A stretch of 64,000 bases of DNA, from NCBI GenBank assembly GCA_023389575.1, contig JAEWEG010000037.1, positions 62,001 to 126,000 on the forward strand, read 5' to 3'. The notes below the pieces were generated by a model. The model saw only the letters and a program-made list of their open reading frames with translations. It had not been told where the DNA came from and searched no databases. The translations under genes and the position numbers were made by a program. How positions within the stretch are numbered: the first letter of the stretch is position 1; the number at the start of each line of letters is the position of its first letter. This DNA comes from Chloroflexota bacterium (GTDB taxonomy: Bacteria; Chloroflexota; Chloroflexia; Thermomicrobiales; UBA6265). Below are positions 34,534-42,715 of this stretch, in pieces.

Positions 34534-35088
34534 ATGACCACCGGCACAAAACTCGAAGGCTTCCGCCAACGGAAGGACACCTTTTTCAAGACCCACGCGC
34601 AGTCACCGTTGAGCGACGCGCAGAAGGCCGTCTTCGAGCAACTTAACTATTTCCCCGAGAATCCCGACCTCGCGATGCAGCTCGATATCGACACCAGTGG
34701 CGACGGCATTGGCGAGATCGTCACCATCGGCACCGTCAATGGCGATGCCAAGCAGTACGCTCGCATCGGTCGCGTTCACTTCGAGGTCGATGGCCAGCCG
34801 ACCACCCTTTCGGTGTTCCGGGAGCAGGTGCGCGGCCATCTCTTCATTCCTTTCCGCGACCTCACGTCTGGAACGGAAACCTACGAGGTCGGCCGTTACG
34901 TCGAGCCCAAGCTGCTGCCAGATGGCCGCCTGAACCTGGACCTCAACCTGGCGTATAACCCGTACTGCGCCTACAACACCGGATGGGCTTGCCCCATCCC
35001 GCCGTTCGAGAACATGCTGAAGGTCGCGATTCGCGCCGGGGAGACACTTCCTAACCTTCCCGCCGACGAGCGGCCGCCCCAGGGTTAG
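34534..35088 (+). CDS. DUF1684 family protein
   Basis: A 184-residue protein of the DUF1684 family, diagnosed by FFKTHAQSPLSDAQKAVFEQL at the start, FRDLTSGTETYEVGRYVE and the end NPYCAYNTGWACPIPPFEN. The family's biochemical function is not established; members are widespread in actinobacteria and Chloroflexi. It is cytoplasmic by appearance. A promoter and dyad precede it, so it is independently regulated from ppa. The ribosome-binding site is weak. Confidence 0.88.
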   Translation: MTTGTKLEGFRQRKDTFFKTHAQSPLSDAQKAVFEQLNYFPENPDLAMQLDIDTSGDGIGEIVTIGTVNGDAKQYARIGRVHFEVDGQPTTLSVFREQVRGHLFIPFRDLTSGTETYEVGRYVEPKLLPDGRLNLDLNLAYNPYCAYNTGWACPIPPFENMLKVAIRAGETLPNLPADERPPQG

Positions 35089-35107
35089 TCGCCCATCAAG
35101 GAATACG

Positions 35108-35144
35108 AAAGAGCGAGAGGCCCATTGAGGGCCTCTCGCTCTTT
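35108..35144. terminator. bidirectional terminator between convergent genes
   Basis: A perfect 16-bp stem (35108-35123 with 35129-35144, loop of five) that begins with AAA and ends with TTT lies between the DUF1684 gene and the convergent gene ending at 35167. Confidence 0.8.
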
Positions 35145-35166
35145 ATGTTTCCACGCATTCATACGA

Positions 35167-35568
35167 TCAGGCGACGAGCTGGGCAACCATCCATTCGCCG
35201 AAGCCGCCGCACATGCGCTCGGCTTCGTTCGCATCGATGGCGCCATTCACCATCACGCGACTCAGCAGCCGGCCCAGCGCCTCGCGCGGCCAACGGTACT
35301 GAGCCTGCTTCACGATCGAGAACTGGCAATTCTGGGTATCGAACTCGAGTTCGGCCAGTACCCACGAAGCAGCCTCTTCGGCCACCAGGTAAAGGGTCGT
35401 ACCCGACTGCACCACGAAGGGGAGGCGATCTCGGCGTGCCTTCCTGTCAGCCGCGACGGGGGTGTCACCGCCAAGCGTTGGGCCGATCAGGGTCGTGCAA
35501 TCCACTCGTACCTGTTCGAGGCGACAGTGGGAATCATCGGGGAGGGCGGGGTTTCCGGCATCGGTCAT
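35167..35568 (-). CDS. hypothetical protein
   Basis: A 133-residue soluble protein of unknown function, convergent with the DUF1684 gene. It contains the central beta-rich stretch FVVQSGTTLYLVAEEAASWVLAELEF and an amphipathic C-terminal helix region with ANEAERMCGGFGEWM. Two Cys in the first half do not form a known motif. The start ATG has only a weak ribosome-binding site; a TTGACA -35-like hexamer (35603-35608, minus) lies 35 bases upstream without a clear -10. Confidence 0.55.
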   Translation of the reverse strand: MTDAGNPALPDDSHCRLEQVRVDCTTLIGPTLGGDTPVAADRKARRDRLPFVVQSGTTLYLVAEEAASWVLAELEFDTQNCQFSIVKQAQYRWPREALGRLLSRVMVNGAIDANEAERMCGGFGEWMVAQLVA

Positions 35569-35847
35569 GGTCAGGCATCCTGTTCCACCTGCGCGGATGT
35601 GCTGTCAAATATCACGTACCAAGCATCACGGGCATTCCGATCGTACCCGCGACACCGTGACATCATTGTCAACAGCTTTACTGAAAAGGCTAACACCCCA
35701 ACCCACTACAAACAAGGAAGTGCTAGACCTCTCGGAAGCTCTTTTGGGCTGGTTTGGAGACCAAGCCCATTGTCTTGCGAAGAGCCCTGTGCTACACGGG
35801 ACCAACGTTTTGCCAACCAGTCCGTCATATCCACGAACGAGGTGTCC

Positions 35848-38800
35848 ATGCCTTCCGAAGATCCCAATCCTCTACCGTCCTCCAGCGTCATCGGCCATCG
35901 CCGTGAACTGATCGCCAACACCACCGGACAACAGGTACACCTCCCCGGTCTCACGCTCCACCTGGCCAATGTCCCACTCTTTCAGCAATCACCCGGTGGA
36001 ATGCTCCAGGCCGTTCGGGTCCGCGCGGAATCGGAGCAGCCAGTCGCGGAAATCACCGTCTCGCTGAGCAACGGCGGTGGCCCGGCAGCGGAACTCGTGC
36101 TTCCCGCGAATCCGATTGAAACCAGATTTATCCTCGTCCCCGAGGTCACATCGAATACGACATTCCAGCTCTCCGTCCAACGCGGCGACGCCGTCATCCA
36201 CGAAGGCGCTTTCGAGGTCGAGACGCAGCGGAAATGGACCATCCATCTGGTCCACCACTCCCATTACGACATCGGCTACACCGATCCCCAGGCCACGGTC
36301 CTGCACGAACAACTCGCCTACATCGACACCGCCCTCGAACTCGCCGCCCACACCGCCGATTGGCCAGAGGAGGTCCAGTTCCGCTGGAGCATCGAGGTCA
36401 CCTGGCCGCTCAAACACTGGCTCCGCACCCGCCCCGCCAGTTCCCGCCAGGAGCTTGTCCGCCTGGTCAAGGCCGGCAACATCGAGATCAACGCCCTTCC
36501 ATTCAGCATGCACACCGAGGCGTACTCCTTCGACGAACTCGCGCGCCAGCTCGAATTCGTCGCCGAACTCCGCGAAGACCTCGGCGTCGACATCACCACG
36601 GCCATGCAAACCGACGTTCCCGGCGCGACCATTGGACTCGCCACGCTCCTCACCGACGCCGGCATCAAGCTCCTTTCCGTGGCGCACAACTACGCGGGAC
36701 GATCGATCCCACATCTTCTCGACGGGCAGGACCTCACTCGGCCGTTCTACTGGCGGGCGCCCAACGGCGAACGCCTGATGATCTGGTACACCGATTCGCT
36801 GAACGGCTCGGCCTATATGGAAGCAATCCAGATCGGCTTCGGCGATGGCTACGAAGAGGTTCTGCTCAGCCTTCCCGAGTACCTCAACGCGCTCAGCCAG
36901 CGGAACTACCCCTATGGGCGCGGTGACACATGGATTCAGGGCCAGGTTCGCCACATTGAGGAAATACGTCCCGGCTACCCACACGACCTGCTGCACCTCC
37001 GGGTTCAGGGCGCCCACGGCGACAACGCCCCGTCCACCCTGCTGCCAGCCACCATCGCTCGCGATTGGAACGACACATGGGCCTGGCCGAAGCTCGTCAC
37101 GTCCACCAACAGCCAGTTCCACGCCGAGGCCGAGCGCCGACTCGGTGACAAGCTGGAGACCTTCTCCGGCGACTGGACCGACTGGTGGGCGGACGGTATC
37201 GGCTCCAGCGCCGCGATGATGGCGACGAATCGCGAGTCCCAGGCCAACATCCGCACCGCCCAGGTCACCACGGCCCTCGCCAGCGTGCTCGAAGCCGATC
37301 CCGGCCCCGACATCGAGCCGGCGGTTCGCGCCGCCTACGAGGACATGGCGCTCTTCGACGAGCACACCTGGGGAGCTGGCAATCCCTGGACCGCCGACCT
37401 CGAACGCTTCGATTCCGGCGAACGCCAGTGGATCCGGAAGGCGTCCTTCGCCCTTTCCGCCGAGGAACGGACGAAGCTCCTGCTCCAGGGCGGCATCCAC
37501 CGTCTGGAGCAGACCCTTTCCGCGACAACCGCGGGGACTCAAGCGCCATCGATCCTGGCGCTCAACCCGAACTCCTGGACCCGAACCGACCTCGTCCGGA
37601 TGCTGGTTCCGCCGCACGTTTGGCCCGGACCGGGCGCGCGCCTGGTGGAATCCGGCTCCGGCGATTCCGTCCCATTCGTGGTCGAGCCCCAGCAGCACGA
37701 CCGCCATCGCTCACACGGCGTTTGGATCACGTTCCTCGCTCGAGATGTCTCGCCGCTGGGATACATTCGCTACAGCCTGGAGCCGGGCTCGGCGACCGCA
37801 AGCGACTCCTCCCGTGACCCCAATCCACCTTCAACCATCGCCAACGACCACTTCGCGGTGGAACTCGACCTGGTTCGAGGGGCAATCGGAAGCATCACCG
37901 ACCGCGCCACCAAGCGCGAACTGGTCGATACAACCGCGCCATTCGCCTTCAACGCCTACATCCACGATCGCTATGCGTCCGGTCAGGGCTTCAACCATCT
38001 CTCCAGCCGGATAGGTCACTCGGAACCGTGGCTGCTCGGCGCTCGCGGCACCGGTCAGTACGGGCACGTCATCAGCACGGAGTCGAACGAGGTATTCGAG
38101 CGGACCATCATGCGGTTCTCGGCGCAGGGCGCGGAGTTCGTCGAAACCACCGTCACGCTCCCTCATGGAGCGCCACGGCTACACATCGCCAATCGGCTGC
38201 GAAAGCCTTCGACCATGGAGAAGGAAAGTGTCTACTTCGCCTTCCCCGTCGCGGGAGATAACCCGCGCTGGACGTTCGAGATCACCGGTGGCACCGCTGG
38301 TCCCGATTCACCCCATGTGCCAGGTTCAGCCCACTATTTCCGGGCCATGCGCCACTGGGCCACGGTCGACACCGGCGACGGCCGCGTCGCCTGGGCCACC
38401 CGCCAGGCTCCACTGATCCAGCTCGGCAACATCCACCTGCCCTATGCGCCGTTCGCCAGGACGATTGCGGACCACATCGCCACGAACAACACCCTTTACT
38501 CGTGGGCGCTGAACAACATTTGGGATACCAATTTTCCTGCTCAACAAGGAGGGGAACTCCGCTTCGACTACACCATCGCGGTCGGCGACGGTGACGGCGA
38601 TGCACTCGGCCGCGACACGGGAGCCAGCGCCGCGCAGCCGCTCGTCGGTCTCCGCGCCCACGGCTCGTCAGGCGCAAGCGAGGCCGACCGCGGCAGCTTC
38701 GTCGAAATCGACGACCCGGCCGTAGAAATTACTCATCTCTCCACCGGCCCAAACCAAGAACTGATCGTCCACCTCCAATCGCACGCGCCAGATCCGAGGG

Positions 38801-38961
38801 AGGTACGACTCACGGCTCACGTTGGGCGAATCGCGTCAGCCTCGATCGCTCGCTCCATCGGCACGCCGTATGCGGACATCGACGTTCGCGAGAACAGCGT
38901 CTCCGCGACCATCCGACCCGGCGAACTCCGCCGCGTCTTCCTGGTGTTGGCGGAAAGCTGA
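35848..38961 (+). CDS. divergent GH38-like glycoside hydrolase
   Basis: A 1037-residue protein. The GH38-like catalytic domain begins near residue 128 with the metal/catalytic motif HHSHYDIGYTD (His139, Asp141), followed by a candidate nucleophile Asp256 in MQTDVPG and His390 in GAHGD; C-terminal beta domains (from about 560) follow. Compared with true alpha-mannosidases the motif is H-x-D-I-G-Y-T instead of H-x-D-x-x-W, so it may belong to a relative such as the DUF5054 group with another substrate. GAGG precedes the ATG; no signal peptide, so cytoplasmic. Confidence 0.78.
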   Translation: MPSEDPNPLPSSSVIGHRRELIANTTGQQVHLPGLTLHLANVPLFQQSPGGMLQAVRVRAESEQPVAEITVSLSNGGGPAAELVLPANPIETRFILVPEVTSNTTFQLSVQRGDAVIHEGAFEVETQRKWTIHLVHHSHYDIGYTDPQATVLHEQLAYIDTALELAAHTADWPEEVQFRWSIEVTWPLKHWLRTRPASSRQELVRLVKAGNIEINALPFSMHTEAYSFDELARQLEFVAELREDLGVDITTAMQTDVPGATIGLATLLTDAGIKLLSVAHNYAGRSIPHLLDGQDLTRPFYWRAPNGERLMIWYTDSLNGSAYMEAIQIGFGDGYEEVLLSLPEYLNALSQRNYPYGRGDTWIQGQVRHIEEIRPGYPHDLLHLRVQGAHGDNAPSTLLPATIARDWNDTWAWPKLVTSTNSQFHAEAERRLGDKLETFSGDWTDWWADGIGSSAAMMATNRESQANIRTAQVTTALASVLEADPGPDIEPAVRAAYEDMALFDEHTWGAGNPWTADLERFDSGERQWIRKASFALSAEERTKLLLQGGIHRLEQTLSATTAGTQAPSILALNPNSWTRTDLVRMLVPPHVWPGPGARLVESGSGDSVPFVVEPQQHDRHRSHGVWITFLARDVSPLGYIRYSLEPGSATASDSSRDPNPPSTIANDHFAVELDLVRGAIGSITDRATKRELVDTTAPFAFNAYIHDRYASGQGFNHLSSRIGHSEPWLLGARGTGQYGHVISTESNEVFERTIMRFSAQGAEFVETTVTLPHGAPRLHIANRLRKPSTMEKESVYFAFPVAGDNPRWTFEITGGTAGPDSPHVPGSAHYFRAMRHWATVDTGDGRVAWATRQAPLIQLGNIHLPYAPFARTIADHIATNNTLYSWALNNIWDTNFPAQQGGELRFDYTIAVGDGDGDALGRDTGASAAQPLVGLRAHGSSGASEADRGSFVEIDDPAVEITHLSTGPNQELIVHLQSHAPDPREVRLTAHVGRIASASIARSIGTPYADIDVRENSVSATIRPGELRRVFLVLAES

Positions 38962-38996
38962 CGCCGCAAACACGTCACCTGTTTGGAGGAGAGAAG

Positions 38997-39036
38997 TCGT
39001 GTCCTCCCTTGGCGTGATCGCCAAGGGAGGACACGA
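38997..39036. terminator. bidirectional terminator behind the GH38-like gene
   Basis: A perfect 18-bp stem (38997-39014 with 39019-39036, loop TGAT) lies between the GH38-like gene and the convergent SDR gene. TTT follows on the plus strand. It is the longest stem in the window. Confidence 0.8.
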
Positions 39037-39132
39037 TTTCGGAGCTACGGCTCCCCGCGGCGGAGAACGAATCACTCGATTCACCGCGCGGCCGGAGTCA
39101 GTAGCCGCCAACGCATTCGCGGGCCGCGACCC

Positions 39133-39936
39133 CTACGACTCCGGCAACACCACGCCCAGCGCCGCCATCATCCCGCCATCGACCTTGAACTCCGCGCCGG
39201 TGATGAACGACGCCTTTGGGCCAGCAAGGAACGCCACCATCTCGGCGACCTCCTCGGCCCGCCCCACGCGCCCGATCGGATGCATCTGGCCCCAGTCATC
39301 CACCAGCGCGTCCACCGTCGAGTCGCCCTTGAACAGGTCAGCGGCGTCGCGCAGCAGGGGTGTATCGATCGAAGCCGGGAGCACGATGTTCGCCCTGATG
39401 CCCTCGGGCGCATAGTCGACCGCGATCGTCCTGGTCAGGCTGATGTTGGCGGCCTTGCTCGTGCTGTAGGCGGCCACGCTCGTCTGCGTCGCCAGTCCCT
39501 GCACCGAACCCACGTTCACGATGGCGCCACCGCCGCGCTTTCGCATCTCGGGAATCGCATGCCTCGCGGTGAGGTACATCGACTTCACGTTGACGTTCAT
39601 CACCTCGTCCCAGAGGTCCTCGCTGGTCTCCTCCACCGTCCCGTAGCGCTGGATGCCCTGGCTGTTCACCAGGACGTCGATACCGCCGAACTCCTCGGCG
39701 ACAGTCCGCATCACGCGCTGAACATCGGCCTCAACCGAGACATCCGCCTCGATCCCGATCGCGGTGCCGCCCGCGTCGCGGATCGCGGCCACGGTCTCGT
39801 CCACTGGCCCGGAACGCCTCGCAACCACGGCCACCTTCGCGCCACCGGCCGCCAGCCTCAGCGCCGAGGCTCGGCCAATGCCGGTTGAACCGCCACACAC
39901 CACCGCCACCAATCCCGCCAGGTCCTGGTCAGTCAT
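39133..39936 (-). CDS. short-chain dehydrogenase/reductase
   Basis: A 267-residue classical SDR oxidoreductase. The cofactor motif is GGSTGIGRA near the N-terminus, the catalytic Ser lies in VNVGSVQG and the Tyr/Lys pair in YSTSKAAN. ARR after the second strand favours NADP(H). DTPLLRDAAD and FITGAEFKVDGG are typical of sugar or polyol dehydrogenases. GAGGAG precedes the ATG, which lies three bases after the DUF4432 gene's stop, so both are co-transcribed; a sugar-acid or aldose oxidation is likely. Confidence 0.88.
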   Translation of the reverse strand: MTDQDLAGLVAVVCGGSTGIGRASALRLAAGGAKVAVVARRSGPVDETVAAIRDAGGTAIGIEADVSVEADVQRVMRTVAEEFGGIDVLVNSQGIQRYGTVEETSEDLWDEVMNVNVKSMYLTARHAIPEMRKRGGGAIVNVGSVQGLATQTSVAAYSTSKAANISLTRTIAVDYAPEGIRANIVLPASIDTPLLRDAADLFKGDSTVDALVDDWGQMHPIGRVGRAEEVAEMVAFLAGPKASFITGAEFKVDGGMMAALGVVLPES

Positions 39937-39939
39937 CGG

Positions 39940-40977
39940 TCACTCCTCGATCACGCTGGCCTTGAGCCACATCGTCCGGGTCTCGCCCGCCTCCAGCAGC
40001 ATGGCGCTCCCGTTCGCCACGGCATCGGGCAGGCCATTGGTGGGGTAGCTCGAACCGGGCTCCAGGCCGATGTTGTAATTCCTGCCGTACCACGGATAGC
40101 CCTTCGACGCCCCGAACTCCTGCCAGTACCACAGGTACGGCATCGTCCCGGCATCCCACTCCACGCGCATCCCCAGATCCCGCGCCGGCCTCCTGATCTC
40201 GTACCAGGCCGCCTCACCGGGGAAATCGGTAAGGTAGAACAACTCGCTTGGCGAATCCTTCCCGGGCACCACCGAAAAATCGGTCTCGTTCCCCGCGGGA
40301 TCGATGCCCACCGGCCAGGCGAATGGATCGGCCGATCCCACCCGACGGACATCGCCGAGGGAATCGGCATGCGGAATCGCCCGCACGCCATCCGGCACGG
40401 AGATCACCGCGCCCGGCTCCAGGAAGGGCTGTCCATACGCGATATGATGCCCCCACATCGCATCGAACGGCACCGGCCCATCGTTGGTCAGCACCTCATC
40501 GAACCTCACCGCCGCCTCGCCCGAAGCCAAACGCACCACGCGCTCCAGCCGGCACGGGGTCTTCACCCCACGAACGCTGAACCGCACCGCCACGGCCTGC
40601 TCGGTGTCCTCGACGATTTCCACGTCCCACGGAAGCGACGACACCTCACCATGCTGGCCGTACTGCGCCCCGGCCCAGGTGGCGGCTTCGCCCGCGTTCG
40701 GGAAAATCTCCTGCCACCCGCCCGGATAGAAGTCGATGAAGGTCGCCAGCGAATCCGGCGACGTGGAATGCAGGGCGAGCGGATTCCGAATTCCCGCTCC
40801 GGTCAACCAGGCGAAGTCCATGTCGCGCGACTTGAGGTTGAACTCAACGAGATCGGCCCCCTTTCCCGCCAGGAAACTCAACCGAACGCGTTCGTTCTCC
40901 AGCACGATCGTCCGGAGCCCGTACAACTCCGTCTCGTGAATCCTGCAACCCCAGTTCCGCTGTCGCCGGTGAATCAT
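39940..40977 (-). CDS. aldose 1-epimerase superfamily protein (DUF4432)
   Basis: A galactose mutarotase-fold protein of 345 residues, closest in pattern to the DUF4432 group: early LSFLAGKGADLVEF, PGGWQEIFPNAGE and the late WGHHIAYGQPFLEP with histidines expected in the active site. It probably interconverts sugar anomers or binds oligosaccharide ends. It is translationally close to the SDR gene and may feed it a sugar lactone precursor or anomer. The start is uncertain; a Met close to the strand NWGCRIHETEL was kept. Confidence 0.82.
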   Translation of the reverse strand: MIHRRQRNWGCRIHETELYGLRTIVLENERVRLSFLAGKGADLVEFNLKSRDMDFAWLTGAGIRNPLALHSTSPDSLATFIDFYPGGWQEIFPNAGEAATWAGAQYGQHGEVSSLPWDVEIVEDTEQAVAVRFSVRGVKTPCRLERVVRLASGEAAVRFDEVLTNDGPVPFDAMWGHHIAYGQPFLEPGAVISVPDGVRAIPHADSLGDVRRVGSADPFAWPVGIDPAGNETDFSVVPGKDSPSELFYLTDFPGEAAWYEIRRPARDLGMRVEWDAGTMPYLWYWQEFGASKGYPWYGRNYNIGLEPGSSYPTNGLPDAVANGSAMLLEAGETRTMWLKASVIEE

Positions 40978-40990
40978 GGCCGTCCCCCAA

Positions 40991-41509
40991 TCATGAAACG
41001 ATCTGCACCGTTCCCGTAATGGATTCTCCCGTGTCGGCCGTTATCGTCACACCAAGCGCCCCAACTGGCCAGAGCGCCTCGCCGGTCCACGTCAGGGAGA
41101 ACGAGATCCAACCCGATGCCGCCCCGTCGGACACCTCCACGGTCTCCGATTTCCCCTCGATCGTCTGCCCATTGATCGTCCATTCCGCCGTATACCGGGT
41201 TCCCGGCGGCACCGCACTCAGCTGAGCCACCGCGTGGATAACCTGGACGGTCCGTGACACCTGCGTCAGCGACTCGACCGGCGCGCCGGAGTCATCCAGT
41301 TGGGTCGCCCATTGCACCTCGCCCATCGACATCGCTGGCGTGGGTTCGATGGTCGGCGTCGGCTCAACGGTTGGCTCCGCGGTCGGATCGACATCGTCAC
41401 CGCCAGTCGAGCACCCCGCCACGAGGAACATCACCAACAGCACGCTGGCAAATCGCCCCCAGCCGCCCGCGCCCCACGGCGCCGTTCGCCCGCTCCCCAT
41501 CTCCAGCAT
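40991..41509 (-). CDS. lipoprotein of unknown function
   Basis: The N-terminal signal sequence ends in a lipobox (LVAGCS), so the protein is predicted to be lipid-anchored outside the membrane. A Thr/Pro/Glu repeat linker (PTAEPTVEPTPTIEPTP) leads to a domain of about 105 residues with beta-rich sequence (TAEWTINGQTIEGKSETVEV). No family was recognised. It ends 14 bases upstream of the DUF4432 gene's start and is likely the first gene of that operon. Start chosen at the second in-frame Met; the first, a TTG, is also possible. Confidence 0.7.
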   Translation of the reverse strand: MLEMGSGRTAPWGAGGWGRFASVLLVMFLVAGCSTGGDDVDPTAEPTVEPTPTIEPTPAMSMGEVQWATQLDDSGAPVESLTQVSRTVQVIHAVAQLSAVPPGTRYTAEWTINGQTIEGKSETVEVSDGAASGWISFSLTWTGEALWPVGALGVTITADTGESITGTVQIVS

Positions 41510-41616
41510 CCCCAAAGCCGCCGCCCCCTTGCCTGCTCATCCCCTATCATTCACCTGTTTCGACTACGCACGATACCCCATCTATCCACCACACGCCCTC
41601 ATGGAAAAGGACCACC

Positions 41617-42378
41617 GTGCCAGACCTTCCCGACAATTCCGCCAATGCCCCCCGAACTCCGCGCAAGGCGGCCCGGAAGCGGGAAAACGCCGACCGCAAA
41701 CTCCTTTCATGGAGCAAGGAGGCCCGTCAGGAGGCCGCCGCCTTCACCCACTCCGACCAGTGGCGAGTCCTCCGCATCATCAGCGAATTCGTCGAAGGCT
41801 TCGACGCCCTGGCCGAGATCGGCCCCTCCGTGACCTTCTTCGGCTCCGCGCGTACCCCGCCCGACGATCCGTATTACGCGGCGGCTCGCGAGTGCGCGGC
41901 GCTCGTGGCGAGGTCTGGTCTCACCGTCATTACCGGCGGCGGACCCGGGATCATGGAAGCCGCGAACCAGGGCGCGAGCGAGGCCGATGGCATGTCGATC
42001 GGCATCGGCATCGACCTTCCGTTCGAGCAGGGCGTCAACGACTATGTCTCGCTGCCGCTCGAGTTCCGGTACTTCTTCGTCCGGAAAACCATGCTGGCGA
42101 AGTACGCGAATGGATTCGTCTTCTTTCCCGGCGGCTTCGGCACACTGGACGAAATGTTTGAGATTCTGACGCTCGTGCAGACGGGCAAGATGGAAAGCAT
42201 GCCGGTTGTCCTCTTCGGGTCGGAGTACTGGTCCGGTCTGGTTGAGTGGCTGCGAAACACGCTCGTTGTCGAAGGGAAGATCCGGGAGACGGATCTCGAT
42301 CTCTTCCACATCTCCGATGACCCCAACGAAACGGCCACGATTGTCATCGACGCCATCGCCGCCGCCAACGAGAACTGA
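41617..42378 (+). CDS. LOG family protein (TIGR00730-type Rossmann fold)
   Basis: A 253-residue lysine-decarboxylase-like (LOG) protein. The diagnostic PGGFGTLDEMFE motif is present, with GGGPGIMEAANQGASEA before it. Known LOG proteins are cytokinin riboside monophosphate phosphoribohydrolases that release adenine-type bases from nucleotide monophosphates; the bacterial role is often nucleotide salvage. The first 50 residues are basic and hydrophilic. GTG start with AAAGGA. It lies 337 bases before lon. Confidence 0.9.
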   Translation: MPDLPDNSANAPRTPRKAARKRENADRKLLSWSKEARQEAAAFTHSDQWRVLRIISEFVEGFDALAEIGPSVTFFGSARTPPDDPYYAAARECAALVARSGLTVITGGGPGIMEAANQGASEADGMSIGIGIDLPFEQGVNDYVSLPLEFRYFFVRKTMLAKYANGFVFFPGGFGTLDEMFEILTLVQTGKMESMPVVLFGSEYWSGLVEWLRNTLVVEGKIRETDLDLFHISDDPNETATIVIDAIAAANEN

Positions 42379-42715
42379 TGCCCATTGGCGGCGCGTCAAC
42401 CAGCACATTCCGCGCCTTGCGGAAGCCCAGCCTGTTGGCCGTCAATTCGCGCAATTCCTTGCCTCGCGGTCACGACCGAAGAGGACGCTTCGATATTAGC
42501 GAAGCGTGAATACTGCATACGTACGCGTTGTTCAAGCGCACCATTCTTTCAATTCCATGACATGATGGCGAGATTCGGAGCCTCGCCAGTCCCCGGAAGG
42601 TGGGGTACAATCTGCCCGCTGGATACGCGCGGCTGCGTTGGTCTGGATCTGAAGTGGGGTCGGGTCCCTCGGATGAGACGCGCTTATCATTTAACGAGCG
42701 GGGAAGGGCTGTTGC
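42379..42715. other. intergenic region before lon
   Basis: About 337 bases without a gene. TACAAT at 42606-42611 is a possible -10 but has no good -35; TATCAT at 42685-42690 is another. No CIRCE or other heat-shock operator was found. The leader of lon ends in GGGGAAGGG before the ATG. Confidence 0.4.

Noticed and set aside
35989..37707. A 572-codon open frame on the minus strand inside the GH38-like gene
   Set aside because: Antisense shadow; no ribosome-binding site or recognisable domain, while the plus strand has the catalytic motifs.
42379..42715. CIRCE or HspR-type heat-shock operator upstream of lon
   Set aside because: No long inverted repeat matching either consensus was seen.
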